DNA of 64,000 nucleotides, taken from the NCBI GenBank assembly GCA_030323885.1, contig CM059198.1:9446086-9510085 (forward strand), in the 5' to 3' direction. The notes under the pieces were generated by a model. The model was not told where the DNA came from. It ran no database searches and worked only from the letters and a program-made list of their open reading frames with translations. Made by a program: the position numbers and the translations under genes. Positions 9,190 through 21,000 of the stretch are shown here, piece by piece. Positions within the stretch are counted from its first letter, which is position 1, and every line of letters starts with the position of its first letter. The stretch is from Branchipolynoe longqiensis. Lineage: Eukaryota > Annelida > Polychaeta > Phyllodocida > Polynoidae.

Positions 9190-10292
9190 TCCGATAGCTG
9201 GTTAGTTGGAATTAGCCAAGCAGTATATAAATGTCAGTTTTGCTAGGAATATTCTAGTGGTACCCTATCATGGTTAATTATATGTGTTTGTTATTTGCAG
9301 TATGTTGTTTTAATGTTTAGTTTTTTGGGGGGGGTTTTCTTGAAGATTTATACTGCCTATCATGGATAAGTCTGAATATACTTGTTTTCACCATTAGACA
9401 GTTTGTCGACAGAAAGCCCAAACCTACACTTTTACCGACCCGAGGGATTTTGAACCTCCCACACCACATAGACATGGTATGAGAGCACCCAGCCTTTGAT
9501 GACGCTGTAAGTTATACACAGCGGTGGAAATCCAAATTGGCAGAGATGTTGATAGTCACCTGAAAGCAATATGATCCAAATCGATACCACTTCCCGATAG
9601 GGTTACCTGAATTTTATTAGGATAATGTGAACAACCTACCAGCCAGAATTAGAGCAGTGTTCTCCGACTTAGACTTTAAAAAAACTCACTAAGCTAGTAA
9701 GAGTACATCGGATCAGGCAGGCCCTTACGCAGTCACAATAAACAATGATCCATGGCGTCACCAAACCATAAGTGGCTGGCCACCAAACCCTTGGCCTCAG
9801 TTATCCCCCCTTTTTATTTGTTGCTGTTCCTCCATTATTTCCAGTCAACCATGTACAATGACAGTGACTGTAGCAGTCCATATACAAATTACATTTTTCC
9901 AGTCAACCATGTACAACGACAGTGGCAGTCCATATACAAATTACATTTTTCCAGTCAACCATGTACAACGACAGTGGCAGTCCATATACAAATTACATTT
10001 TTACAGTCAACCATGTACAATGACAGTGACAGTCCATACACAAATTACATTTTTTAAACCAAATGCACTGAGGTTGGTCACACTGCTTCACTGTTCAGAG
10101 TTGGTCCAATCAATGTGTTACTACAAACCGCACCCCAACAGCACAACTCATATTTCTTTCAGGTGACTATCAACATTAAGATAACATCCTGCAAATAACA
10201 AACTCATATAACTAACCATGGTGGGGTAGCACTAGAATATTCCTAGCAAACTGACATTATATACCACTTGTCTAACTCCAACTAACCAGACC
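9190..10292. mobile_element. Inverted-repeat element with nested SINE and tandem array
   Basis: The left arm 9190-9300 is an imperfect inverted repeat of 10192-10292; both hold CTAGGAATATTCTAG-like cores next to a 'gacat..tatata' block. A second pair of inverted segments (9548-9568 and 10153-10173) continues the arms inward. A minus-strand SINE family C copy (9340-9546) interrupts the left arm. No coding region was seen, so this is a non-autonomous DNA transposon or foldback element. Confidence 0.55.
9850..10050 (+). repeat. 52-bp tandem repeat, about 4 units
   Basis: Units start with 'atgtacaa' at 9850, 9909, 9961 and 10013. The period is 52 bases, except that the first unit is 59. Each unit contains 'cagtccatatacaaattaca'. 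It lies inside the inverted-repeat element 9190-10292. Confidence 0.9.
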
Positions 10293-10317
10293 CTACATTA
10301 AAACTTACTACAACTTT

Positions 10318-10613
10318 GCGTGCAGAAGATCGGGAGTTTGCGAGTTCGGGTCCAGGTTGAGTCAAACGAATGACTTAAAAATTTATACTTGTCACTTCCT
10401 AGCCTGGTGCTCGGCATTATTAGAATAGGGCAAGGACTGGTTAGCTCGGTGTCAGGATAATGTGACTGATTGGGATATCGGGTCATGGTGCCGGCGGCCT
10501 GATTTCCCGGTGGGGCAGCACTATAAAATTGCCATGAGTGCATACTGTCACAAGTCGGTACCCATCATGATATGACTTTAGATGTTGCTAGGACAGAAAA
10601 CAACAACAACAAA
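10318..10613 (+). repeat. SINE family B copy
   Basis: The forward copy begins with a tRNA-like B box region ('gagttcgggtccaggttgag') and runs through the family body. It ends in 'gttgctaggacagaaaacaacaacaac', the CAA-rich tail typical of the family. Confidence 0.8.
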
Positions 10614-10696
10614 CAATTATTACAACTTTGGCAAATTAATGCATATTCTGCTTACATTTTAAATGCCATGAAAATACACACATCAATCCAACTAAT

Positions 10697-10897
10697 ATTG
10701 ATGTAGTCTTATGACACTACTGTTGCCATGTTGCTGTGGAACTTGCGGGTAGCTATCAAAATTATTGATGTAGTCTTATGACACTACTGTTGCCATGTTG
10801 CTGTGGAACTTGCGGGTAGCTATCAAAATTATTGATGTAGTCTTATGACACTACTGTTGCCATGTTGCTGTGGAACTTGCGGGTAGCTATCAAAATT
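10697..10897 (+). repeat. 67-bp tandem repeat, 3 units
   Basis: Three essentially identical 67-base units start at 10697, 10764 and 10831 ('attgatgtagtcttatgaca'). Confidence 0.95.
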
Positions 10898-11082
10898 CCA
10901 TTGCGCTATATGCTGCAAATTCTGTATTCAACAGTTATTGTATTCCTGACTGTATATATACCATATTTGTGTAAATAATCCTGAATTGAAAAATTGCTGG
11001 AAGATCAGTGCTTTGGCACTGACAAAAGAACTAATTAAGCAGAATAGACATATTTACCGCCACAAAAAAGTACCATAAGTAA

Positions 11083-11324
11083 ATGAAGAGTTCAGGTGCA
11101 AAACCCTGTAAGCGCCAGTCCAAAAATTAAGATAAACATTGGATTCAAACCTTTAATTAAACAAAATTATATTCCCATGTTTGTGTTCATTGCTCCATAA
11201 TCATTTGATCACAAGAAAAGTAGAATTAGTTAGAATTAGAATTATCTTCGTGCAATAATCTGTTATTTTAATTACAATTTTGGATTGGCATTTAGGCTAC
11301 GGGGATTTGTGCCTGGACTCTTCA
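11083..11324 (+). mobile_element. MITE family 2 copy
   Basis: The copy is bounded by ATGAAGAGTTCAGGTGCAAA and its inverted counterpart TTTGTGCCTGGACTCTTCA. The length is about 240 bases and the body is the same as in the other family 2 copies. Confidence 0.8.
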
Positions 11325-11577
11325 AATCTAGGTAAGGGTTTTGATTTTAAAATTCAGATGGTTTAATTAGATTGTGCAGGTTTAAGCTACAATTGAATTA
11401 ACAAACTAAGTAATCTCAGTTCAATTATCCTGTTAATAGGACTCTGGAGAAGAGTCCAACTGATAGGAAGCATCCAGCAGCATCTGGACCCCAGTACGAC
11501 CACATAGGACCACACAGGGACGTGTTCCAGTAAGTAAATAAATAGGTCAAGTTGAGTTCTTATCATTGTCAGCGTGC

Positions 11578-11813
11578 TTAAAGTTGCACAGTCCGATGGT
11601 TTTGAGGTTCTGTCATTTTTCTGAGATAAATATATTAAATTGATTGTTATAAGCTACCTTACTCCAGTTTGAAGTAACTGTTATTTTAAATTGCTACCTT
11701 TCGAGACATTTGAAGTGTAAACATGTTAGATTAGTTTTGGCAAGCACGCCAAAACTCAGACATCATAGGCTTCTGCACTAAGAAGTATGCTTAATCGGAC
11801 TATGCAGCTTTAA
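11578..11813 (+). mobile_element. MITE family 1, internally shortened
   Basis: Starts TTAAAGTTGCACAGTCCGAT and ends ATCGGACTATGCAGCTTTAA. These are the 20-base terminal inverted repeats of the commonest MITE in the window. Full copies are about 350 bases; this one lacks part of the right half. It lies 22 bases before the large minisatellite. Confidence 0.85.
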
Positions 11814-11835
11814 GGATATTGCCATTCGATAATTT

Positions 11836-14800
11836 ATGTGGGTAAGGCTGCGGGTAAGGCGGCGGGTGAGGCGGCGAGTAGAACGGCGGCGGGTGAGGCG
11901 GCGGGTAAGGCGGCGGCGGGTAAGGTGGCGGATAAAGCGTCGGGTAAGGCGGCGGGTAAGGCAGCGGGTAAGGCGACAGGTAGGGCTGCGGGTATGTGCG
12001 GGCAGAGCTGCGGGTAAGGTTGTGGGGTAGGCTGCGGGTAAGTGCGGGTAATGCTGCGAGTAAGTGCGGGTAAGGCTGCGGGTAAGTGCCAGTGAGTGTA
12101 GGTTAGTGCAGGTAAGGTTGTGGGTAAGGCTGTGGGTAAGTACGGGTAAGTGTGGGTAAGTGTGAGTAATGGTGCAGGTAAGGCTGCGGGTATGGGTACG
12201 GGTCAGGGTGCGGGTAAGGCTGCGGGTAAGTGTGGGTAAGGCTGCTGGTGAAGGTGCGGGTAAGGCTGTGGGTAAGTGCGGGTAAGTGCGGGTAAGGTTG
12301 CGGGTAAGGCTGGGGGTAAGAATGTGGGTAAGTGCGGGTAAGGATGCGGGTAAGACTGCTGGTAAGTGTAGGTAAGGGTGCGGGTAAGGGTGCGGGTAAG
12401 TGTGGGTAAGGATGTTGATCAGGTTGGGTAAGACTGCCGGTAAGTGCGGGTAATGCTGCAGGTAACTGCCGCTAATTGCGGGTAATTGCGGGTAGGTCTA
12501 CAGGTAAGGGCGCTGGTAAGATTGCGGATGAGGGTGCGGGTAAGTGCCGGTAAGTGCGGGCAAGGCTGCCGTAAAGGTCCGGGTAAGGGTGCGGGTAAGT
12601 GCGTGTGAGGTGGGTAGGGCTGCGGGTAAGGGTGCGGGTGAGTGCGGGTAAGGCTGCGCGTGAGGCTGTGGGTAATTCCGGGTAAGGCTGCGGGTAAAGG
12701 TGCGGGCAAGGCTGTGGGTTGGGGTGTGGGTAAGTGCAGGTATGGCTGCGGGTAAGGGTGTGGGTAAGGGTGCAGGTAAGTGTGGGCACGACTGCGGGTA
12801 AGGCTGCGGGTAATTGCGGGTATGGCTGCTGGTAAGTGTGGGTAAGGCTGGGCTGATACGGCGGGTAAGTGTGGGTAAGGGTGCGGGTAAGAGTGAGGGT
12901 AAGGGTGCAGGTAAGGCTGCAGGAATGGCTGAGGGTAAGGCTGCGGGCAAATGTGTGGGTGCGGGTAAGTGCGTGTAAGGTTGTGGGTGCGGGTGTGAGT
13001 AAGGCTTCGGATAAGTGCGGGTAAGTGTCTGGGTAATTGCTGTTAAGTATGGGTAAGTGTGGCTAAGGGTGCGGGTAGGGATGCGGGTAAGAATGCGGGT
13101 ACATGCGGGTATGTGCGGGTAAGGTAGCGCGTAAGGATGCGGGTATGGCTGCGGGTATGGCTACGGGTAATGGTGCGGATAAGGGTGCGAGTAAGTGTGG
13201 GTAAGGCAGCGGGTGAGAATGCGGGTAAGGATGCGGGTATGTGCGGGTATGTGCGGGTATGTTCAGGTAAGGCTGCGGGTAAGGCTGCGGGTAATGGTGT
13301 GGGTAAGGGTGGGTGTAAGGCTGCACATAAGTTCATGTAAGGCTGCGGGTGAAAATGCGGGTAAGGCTGCGGGTAAGGCTGTGGGTAAGGCTGCGGGTAA
13401 TTGCGGGTATGACTGCGGGTAAAGGTGCGGGCCAATGCTGCGGGTAAGGCTGCATGCAAGGGTGTCGGTAAGGCTGCGGGTGAGTGCGGGTAAGGGTGGC
13501 TAAGGCTGCAGGCGTAGCTGTGGGTAAATGTGGGTAAGGGTGCGGGAAAGGGTGCGGGTGCGGGTTAAGGTGCGGGTAAAGGCTGAGGGTATGGGTAAGT
13601 GCCGTTAAGTGTGAGTAAGGGTGAGAGTAAGGGTGTGGGTAAGGGTGCGGGTAAGGCTGCGGGTAGGGCTGCGGGTAAGGCTGCAGGTAAGTGGGGGGAA
13701 AGGCTGCCGGTAAGGCTGCCAGTAAGTGCGGGTTAGTGTGGTTAAGTGTGGGTAAGGCCACCGGTAAAGGTGCGGGTAAGGCTGCGGGTAATGGTGTTGG
13801 TAAGGGTGGGCGTAAGGCTGCACGTAAGTGCGGGTAAGGCTGCGGCTGAGAATGGGGGGTAAGGCTGTGGATAAGGATAGGGGAAAGGCTGCAGGTAAAT
13901 GTTGTTAAGTGAGGGTAAATACGGGTAAAGTTGCGGTAAGCGTGGGCATGGTCGCGGGTAAGTATGTGGGTAAATTATGCGGGTACGGCTGCATGCAAGG
14001 GTGCGGGTAAGTGCGGGTAAGGGCGCGGGTACAGGTGCGGGTAAGGGGGTGGGTAAGGGTGCGGGTAAGGCTGAGGGTAGGTGTGGCTAAGGCTGCAGGC
14101 ACGGCTGTGGGTAAATGTGGGTATGGGTGCGGGTACGGGTGTGGGTAAGGGTGCGGGTAAGGGGTGCGGGTAAGTGGGGGTAAGGCTGCGGGCAAAGCTG
14201 TGGGTAGGGATGCGGGTAAGGCTGTTGGTAAGGGGGCGGGTAAGGCTGCGGGTAAGTGGGTGTAAGGCTGCGGGTAAGGCTGCGGGTATCGGTGCGGGTG
14301 AGGCTGTGGGTTGTGCGGGTATGTGCAGGTAAAGCTGCGAGTAAGGCTGCGAGTAAGTGCGGGTAAGGCTACTGGTGAGAATGCGGGTAAGGCTGCGGGT
14401 AAGGCTGTGCGTAATTGCGCGTATGGCTGCGGGTAAAGGTGTGCGCCAATGCAAGGGTGTGGGTAAGTGCCGGTAAGGCTGCGGGTAAGGATGCGGGTAC
14501 GTGTTTGTAAGTGTGGTTAAGTGCGGGTACGGTTACGGGTAAAGGTGCGGGTAAATGCTGCGGGTAAGGTTGCATGCAAAGGTGTGGGTAAGGCTGCGGG
14601 TAAGTGTGGGTATGTTTGGCTAAGGCTGCGGGTAAATGTGGGTAAGGATCTGGGTAAAGGGCGGTTTAAGGCGCGGGTGAAGGCTGCGGGTAGGGATGCG
14701 GGTAAGTGCGGGTAAGGCTACGGGTAGCGTTGCGGATAAGGCTGCGGGTAAGGTTGCGGGTAAGTGCGGGTATGTGCAGTTCGTGTGGTTAAGTGTGGGT

Positions 14801-16627
14801 AAGGCTCCGGGTAGAGGTGCGGGTATGTGCCGGTAATTGCGGGTACGGCAGCGGGTAAAGCTGTGGGTAAGGATGTGGGTAAGTGCGGGTAAAGGTATGT
14901 GCGCGAGTGAGTCAGAGTAAGGTTGCGGGTGCAGATAATGTTGCCGGTAATGTTGCGGGTATGGCTGCGGGTTATTGCGGGTAAGGCTGCGGGTAAAGGT
15001 GCGGGCCAATGCTGCAGGTAAGGATGCGGGTAATGGTGCCGGTAAGGGTGCGTGTAAGGGTGCGGGTAAGGATGCGGGTGAGGCTGCGGGTAATTGCGGT
15101 TAAGGCAATGGTTCGGACCAATGCTGCGGGTCAGGGTGCGGATAAGTGCGGGTACGGTTGCGGTAAGTGCGGATAGGAATGCGAGTGTGGGTGCTGGTCC
15201 GTGTGGGTAAGTGTGGGGGTAAGGGTGCGGGTAAGTATGGGTATGGCTGAGGGTAAGTGCGGGTAATGCTGTACGTAATTGTCGGTAATTGCGAGTAATT
15301 GCGGGTAGGGCTATGTGTAATGGTGCGGGTAAGTGCCGGTAAGTCTGGGCAAGGCTGCCGTAAAGGTGCGGGTAGGGGTGCAGGTAAGTGCGTGTGGGGT
15401 GGGTAGGACTGCGAGTAAGGCTGCGGGTAAGGCTGCGGGTGCGGGTAGGGCTGCCACTAGGTAATGCTGCAGGAATGGCTGCGGGTAAAGCTGGGGGTAA
15501 TTGCGGGTAAGACTGCAGGTAAAGGTATGGGTGCGAGTTGGTGCGGGTTACGTTGCGAGTGCGGGTAATGATGCGGGTAAGGGTGCGGGTACGTGCGCGG
15601 GTAAGTGTGGGCACGAGTGTGGGTAATTGCTGGAAAGTGTGCGGATAAAGGTGTGGGTAAGGGTGCGGGTAGGGCTGCGATAAAGGCTGCGGGTACATGC
15701 AGGTGTGTGCAGGTATGGCTGCGGGTAGTGGTGCGGGTAAGTGGAAGGGTCTACGTAAGTGCGGGTAAATGCGGGTAAATGCGGGTAAATGCGGGAATGT
15801 CCAGGTAAGTATGCGGGTAAGGTTGTGTGCAAGGCTGCGCGTGAGTGCAGGTAAGGCTTTGGGTGAGAATGCTGCGGGTAGGGCTGCGGATAAGAATGCG
15901 GGTAAGGCTTGGGGTAAGGCTGCAGGTAATGCTGCGGGTAAGGCTGCGGGTAATTAGGGTAATTGCGCATAAGGCAGCGGGTTAGCCTGCGGGTTCTTTT
16001 TCAGGTAAGTTTGGGTAAGGTTGCGGGCGAGGCTGCGGATAAGAATGCGGGTAAGGCTGTGGGTAAGGTTGCAGGTAGCGCTGCGGGTGAGGCTGTGGGT
16101 AAGTGTGGGTAACGCTGCGAGTAAGGCTGTGGGTAAGGCTGCGGGTATGTGCCGGTAAGTGTGGGTAAGTGCTGGTAAGGCTGCGGGTAAGGCTGCGGGT
16201 AAGGTAGCGGATAAGGCAGCGGATAATGTTGGTAAGGCGGTGGGTAAGGCGTCGGGTCCGTGCGGGTATGTGCGGGTAAGGCTGCGGGAAAGGTTGCGGG
16301 TAAGGCCGCGGTAAGGCCGCCGGTAAATGCGGGTAGGACCGCGGGTAAGTGCGGATAGGTGCGGGTATGTCTGGGGGTAGTGCTGCGGGTATGGATGCGG
16401 GTAAGTGCGGGTGAGTGCGGGTAAGGCTGCGGGTATATTTGCGGGTAAGGGTGAGGGTTCGGCTGCATTACCCGCAGGCCGCGGGTAAAGCTATGGGTAA
16501 GCCGGCGAGTAGGTGTGTGTGCGGGTAAGTGCGGGTAAGGCGGGTAAGACGGCGAGTAAGCCGGTGGGTATGGCGGGTGGTGCTGCGGGTAAGGCGGCGG
16601 GTAGGGCTGCGGGTAAGGCTGCCGGGT
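11836..16627 (+). repeat. 4.8-kb G-rich minisatellite (unit ~12 bp, CTGCGGGTAAGG)
   Basis: Hundreds of imperfect copies of a 12-base unit, consensus CTGCGGGTAAGG, with frequent 11- or 10-base variants (GTGCGGGTAAG, GTGCGGGTAA). The left edge has a CGGCGGGTAAGG subtype. The plus strand is G-rich and almost free of C runs. Open frames through it give only repeated Tyr-Pro-Gln/Ala-Leu-Pro or Arg-Val peptides and are not genes. The right end merges into a short mirror patch (16455-16490). It lies about 1.1 kb upstream of the first recognised exon of the vWA gene and on the same strand. Confidence 0.95.
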
Positions 16628-16628
16628 A

Positions 16629-16765
16629 GTGTCAGAAAGAGGTGGTGGTGGCGCCACCAATACAAGTACAGCAATGTGTAGTGTCAGAAAGAGACGGTGG
16701 TGGTGCCATCAATACAAGTACAGCAATCTCTAGTGTCAGAAAGAGGCGGTGGTGGCGCCACCAAT
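16629..16765 (+). repeat. 53-bp tandem repeat, about 3 units
   Basis: 'agtgtcagaaagag' recurs at about 16629, 16681 and 16734. Each occurrence is followed by a GGTGGCGCCACC-like palindrome and 'caatacaagtacagcaat'. Confidence 0.85.
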
Positions 16766-16769
16766 TTGT

Positions 16770-16905
16770 CTATTATCCCTGATGCAAACCAGCCTGCCCA
16801 CACCTTTGTGAACATTCTCAATTAACAGACCGTGGTGCTATCTGTCACCCGCCATACAAACCAACCTACCCACGCCTACCTGCCTGTGTGGCCACATTCG
16901 ATTAG
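16770..16905 (+). repeat. Two diverged units of the ~77-bp repeat
   Basis: Two units of the same kind as the 19010-19890 array ('cccacgcctacctgcctgtgtgg'). Confidence 0.65.
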
Positions 16906-17768
16906 GTGCAATAATGACCACATGAAAAACCTGTTCGATAATAGAAGCATAATATAAATTGATTATTCGTTTTAATAGTAACTGCATACAATTCCAGTTC
17001 AACATATGTATTATGCACTTGGTGAGCACGCATCAATAAATGTACAAGATGATTCTAGAATTGTCTTTAAATGCTTCTTTCTTCCTTTGCTTTCTCTCTT
17101 CTTTTTTCAAAAAGATATAGCATATCTCCAAATCACATGTATATATTATATTGTAAATATGCAAATCAGTGGATCCAATCACCAATACCAAATGCGAGAA
17201 ACCCACCCATTTTTGAATCCCATTACAAGTGTTCCGTATTGTGTGGCCTAATGATGGGATCGGAAGTCTGAGATTGCAGTGGGGACTTACATCAGACAGG
17301 TTTTATGTCAATTTAATGGAAAATGTTAGGTAATAGGTTTTGAAAGAAGGTGTAGTAGGGGTGGGACGGGGATCAGCCATTGGAACATCATGGAACATTT
17401 GCGCTGGTACCTGTAGTGAGATCCTGTAGGCCTACTACAAAGCTACGCTTTTCTTTTGAATGTAAAAGTATGACCATCCAGATTAAAATGGACCTATAAC
17501 TAATCTATACAATCATAAATAGCTTTAAATCCTATCTTGCTGTAGTTATATTAGTTTTTTCTTTTTTTTAAATTGGATTAAGCCACAATGTTTCCGGCCC
17601 CGAGCGCATTCGTTTATTCAACCCGAGTGTGTATGATCTGCGCATGAGCAAAAAAAAATGGTTTGGATGATCCGATGTGATTAATCGATTATGGCCACAG
17701 ACAGGTGTGCGTGCCCTTGGTGCGAAGTGCTATTGGTTGACCGCAACTCACCACATTACCTTCAACAG
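16906..17768. other. Non-coding stretch before the first assigned exon
   Basis: Mostly AT-rich with no known repeat. A short frame at about 17590-17667 looks mildly coding, but it ends in a TGA and lacks a good splice donor, so I have not called it an exon. Upstream exons of the vWA gene, or its promoter, may lie here, but nothing decisive is visible. Confidence 0.35.
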
Positions 17769-18031
17769 GGAGTTCAACGGGGACAAGCTGCTGCAGCAGG
17801 ACCAGCGCAGGGCAACGCTGGTGCTACAGAAGTTCCTGCGGGGGTACATAGAACGGCACCGGTTCCGTCGTCTCCGGGATCGCGTCATCTTGCGACATGC
17901 AGGCACCTTCAAGCGCTTCATCAGGGAGTACAAGGGCCTCCTCACCCGCATCCAGAAGCGCCACAATGTCGCCAAGCCCAAGACGCCCTTCGTCATCAAA
18001 GATGTTCAGAGGTTCCTGGACAGGAAGGAGA
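17769..18031 (+). CDS. vWA gene, exon with IQ motif
   Basis: The acceptor is 'accttcaacag' at 17768 and the donor GTAAGT starts at 18032; the exon ends in phase 1. It encodes EFNGDKLLQQDQRRATLVLQ and onward, including the IQ motif and a basic amphipathic region to FLDRKE. The frame stays open upstream to 17671, so the acceptor could instead lie at 17700 ('ggccacag'). The inner one has the better pyrimidine context. Confidence 0.8.
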
Positions 18032-21000
18032 GTAAGTGGTGGTACGGCTAGCAGCGGCTAGATACACTTGAAGGAGAGTAAGGAATGGTGTGGTGTATTA
18101 CATATGGAGGTTCCTAGATTTGAAGGAGAGTAAGGAATGGTACAGTTTAAGACATATGGAGGTTCCTAGATTAGAAGGAGAGTAAGGAATGGTACAACTT
18201 AAGACATATGGAGGTTCCTAGATTAGATGCAGAGTAAGGAATGGAACAGCTTAAGATATGGAGGTTCCTAGATTAGAAGGAGAGTAATGAATGATACAGT
18301 TTAAGGCATATGGAGGTCCCTAAATTGGAAGGAGAGTATGGAATGGTACAGTTTAAAATGCATTGAGGTTCTTCAATTAGACGGAGAGTAAGGAATGGTA
18401 CAGTTTAAGACATATGGAGGTTCCTAGACTGGAAGGAGTGTAAGGAATGGTACAGTTTAAGAAAAAGAATTGTTTGTTTGTTCGTTGTTTTACGTCCTAG
18501 CAACATCTAAGGTCATATCAGGGGGTTCAAGACATAATAGGTTCCTAAATTAGGAGAGTAAAGAATGGTGCACTTTAAGACATATATATGGAAGTTCCTA
18601 GACTTGAAGGAGAGTAAGTAGTTTGTTTGTTTTGTTTGTTGTTGTTTTACATCCTAGCACCATCCAAAGTAATATCGGAAAGAGGCAGTGATGGCACCGC
18701 CTCTTTCTGATATGACTTTAGACAGTGTCAGTGACACTGCTGGAGACTTAATAGGGTTGACCCACTGGGAAATCAGGCTGCCAGCACCATGACCCGATAT
18801 CCCACTCAGTCACATCATCCTGACACTCAGCTAACCAGTCCTTGCCCTATCATATTTCAAGCTAGGAAGCGACAAGCATCAATTTTAAAGTCATTGGTTT
18901 GACTCGACCAGAAACCAAACTCCTCACCTTCCACACGCGAGACCCGCGCTTTACCGATTAGGCCACCGTCTGTTCGGCTCCTTGACTGTATGGTCTGTAC
19001 AGACCACCACGATATTTATCATCCACAAACCACCCTATCCACACCTACCTGTCTTTGTCTACGTTCTCAACTAACCAACCAGAACACTATCTATCATCCC
19101 CAAACCACCCTACCTACACCTACCTGCCGTCGTGTACGTTCTCACCTAATCAACCATGACTCTACGTTGAATGTGAATCCTCCTTGGCTCAACACTTTGG
19201 GATTTGGAAGATATTCCCAAAACATGAAACCAAGGAGGCTCTCCTCCCCTACCTGGGAACTAGGGATCCAATAAAAATGAGCCTGAGACAGGAGAACACA
19301 AGAAGTACGCACCAGTTTAGTGTTGGAGAAGAAGCGATTTTAATTGGGAATGTAAACTGGTTATATACCCTGGCCTTCCCACCCTAATTGGCCTCCAATT
19401 GGGGTTACCCCTCTAGCAAGTGCAGCCAGTCGTGACAGCCATCAGGCATGGTATACACTATGCAACATTGCCATGCCTAGCTTACACTAAGCAACTTGGA
19501 ATACAAATATTTTACATCTCTCTATCATCCCCAATACAAACCACCCTCCCAACACTTACTTGCCTTTGTGTACATTATCACCTAACCATCCCCAACAGTA
19601 TATATATCATCCACAAACCACCCTACCCACATCTACCTGTAATTGTGTACGTTCTCAACTAACCAACCACGACACTATCAATCATCCCCAATACAAACCA
19701 CCCTCCCAACACTTACTTGCCTTTGTGTACATTATCACCTAACCAACCCCAACAGTATATATCATCCACAAACCACCCTACCCACATCTACCTGTCATTG
19801 TGTACGTTCTCAACTAACCAACCACGACACTATCAAACATCCCCAATACAAACCACCCTACTCACACCTACCTGCCTGTCTGTGTAGCTCAAATTGAGCA
19901 ATCTCACTCATTTCATTTAAAGAATACGAGAAGACATTCTTCAACATGGCCATCTCAGACAAGATCCCCAGAAACATGCTGAAGCGCCTGTTCAAGGATT
20001 GTGGTCACGATCCAACAGAACACATGATCAATGACGCCTACACAAATGTATTTAAAGGTACACAATAACTCCTCTGATATCTTTATTCAATTTGGGGGTC
20101 TTTTTCACCAGCATTTATTGCACTGCTAGACTAACTATAAAAAGAACACACTGATAATTCAATACAATTCTTAAAGGTTATAAATGCTAGGCATAATACA
20201 CCCAGCGGGTAAATATTAAACTTAAAACCAAAAGCTAATGACCAGTAACTTTGTGGTGTTCTCTGTGGCGGAGTGGTTAGAGTGTCTGACTTTTTTCTAG
20301 GTCGGACTCCTAATCTGAAGGTCGGTGGTTCGATTCCCCGTGCCCCCATCTCTGCCAATTTGGATTTCCACTGCTGTGTATAACTTACAGCGTCATCAAA
20401 GGCCTGTTGCTCTCATACCATGTCTATGTGGTGTGGGAGGTTAGAAATCCCTTGGATCGGTAAAAGTGTAGGCTCGGGCTTTCTATCGACAAACTGTTTA
20501 ATGGTGAAAACAAGCCTATTCAGGCTTATCCATGATAGGCAGTATAAATCTTCAACAATAATGCAACAAGGTGAAGGCAGTCAGGGAAAGTAATTATAGG
20601 TAACCAAACAACGTAACCAACTGTAGAATATATCCTTTTTTTTCAGTATCAAGGCTATTGTGTCGCAGCTGTCCCTGTTAAATGGATTTTCCACTATTGA
20701 TATATGTGTCTAAGTGCGACTGATATATAAAGAGTCTACAGAAAGCAAGAATCAGAAATTCTGTTTCTGTGGTTTTTTTTCCAATAGTTGATCAAGCAGG
20801 AAAATGTTCAATCATGTTCAATTTGTCTTCCTCACTCCACTGTGCTAGGGTTCAAATGCCACCAATATAGTCAACTCATTCTGCCACCATATTTGTTTTG
20901 TTACTTTCAGGTTGTTGCATAGCTATCTCTGCATTAATTCTTTCTCTGTTTGTAAAGCGCCTGCCACACCTTACCGGATTGAGTACCGGACACAACCGGA

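Noticed and set aside
11836..16627. Long open frames giving Pro/Tyr/Leu-rich or Arg/Val-rich proteins
   Set aside because: They are translations of the 12-bp minisatellite, appear in several frames on both strands, and have no other coding signal.
11836..16627. Telomere repeat (TTAGGG-like)
   Set aside because: The unit is CTGCGGGTAAGG. GGGTAA is neither TTAGGG nor a permutation or complement of it, and units are too irregular.
17590..17667. Extra upstream exon with an RLFNPSVYDLRMSKKK-like frame
   Set aside because: It looks mildly coding but runs into a stop, and its only possible donor (GTTTGG) is weak. It is kept as a possibility only.
17691..18035. Alternative frame in the first vWA exon
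   Set aside because: It is a shifted reading of the IQ exon. Only the other frame continues in phase into the following exons.
18995..19890. CRISPR-like array of 77-bp repeats
   Set aside because: There are no unique spacers between identical repeats and no cas genes, and the DNA is eukaryotic intron. It is an ordinary minisatellite.
20258..20345. A real tRNA-Ser/Leu gene
   Set aside because: The head is followed by a fixed ~200-base body found at three other sites, which makes it a SINE.
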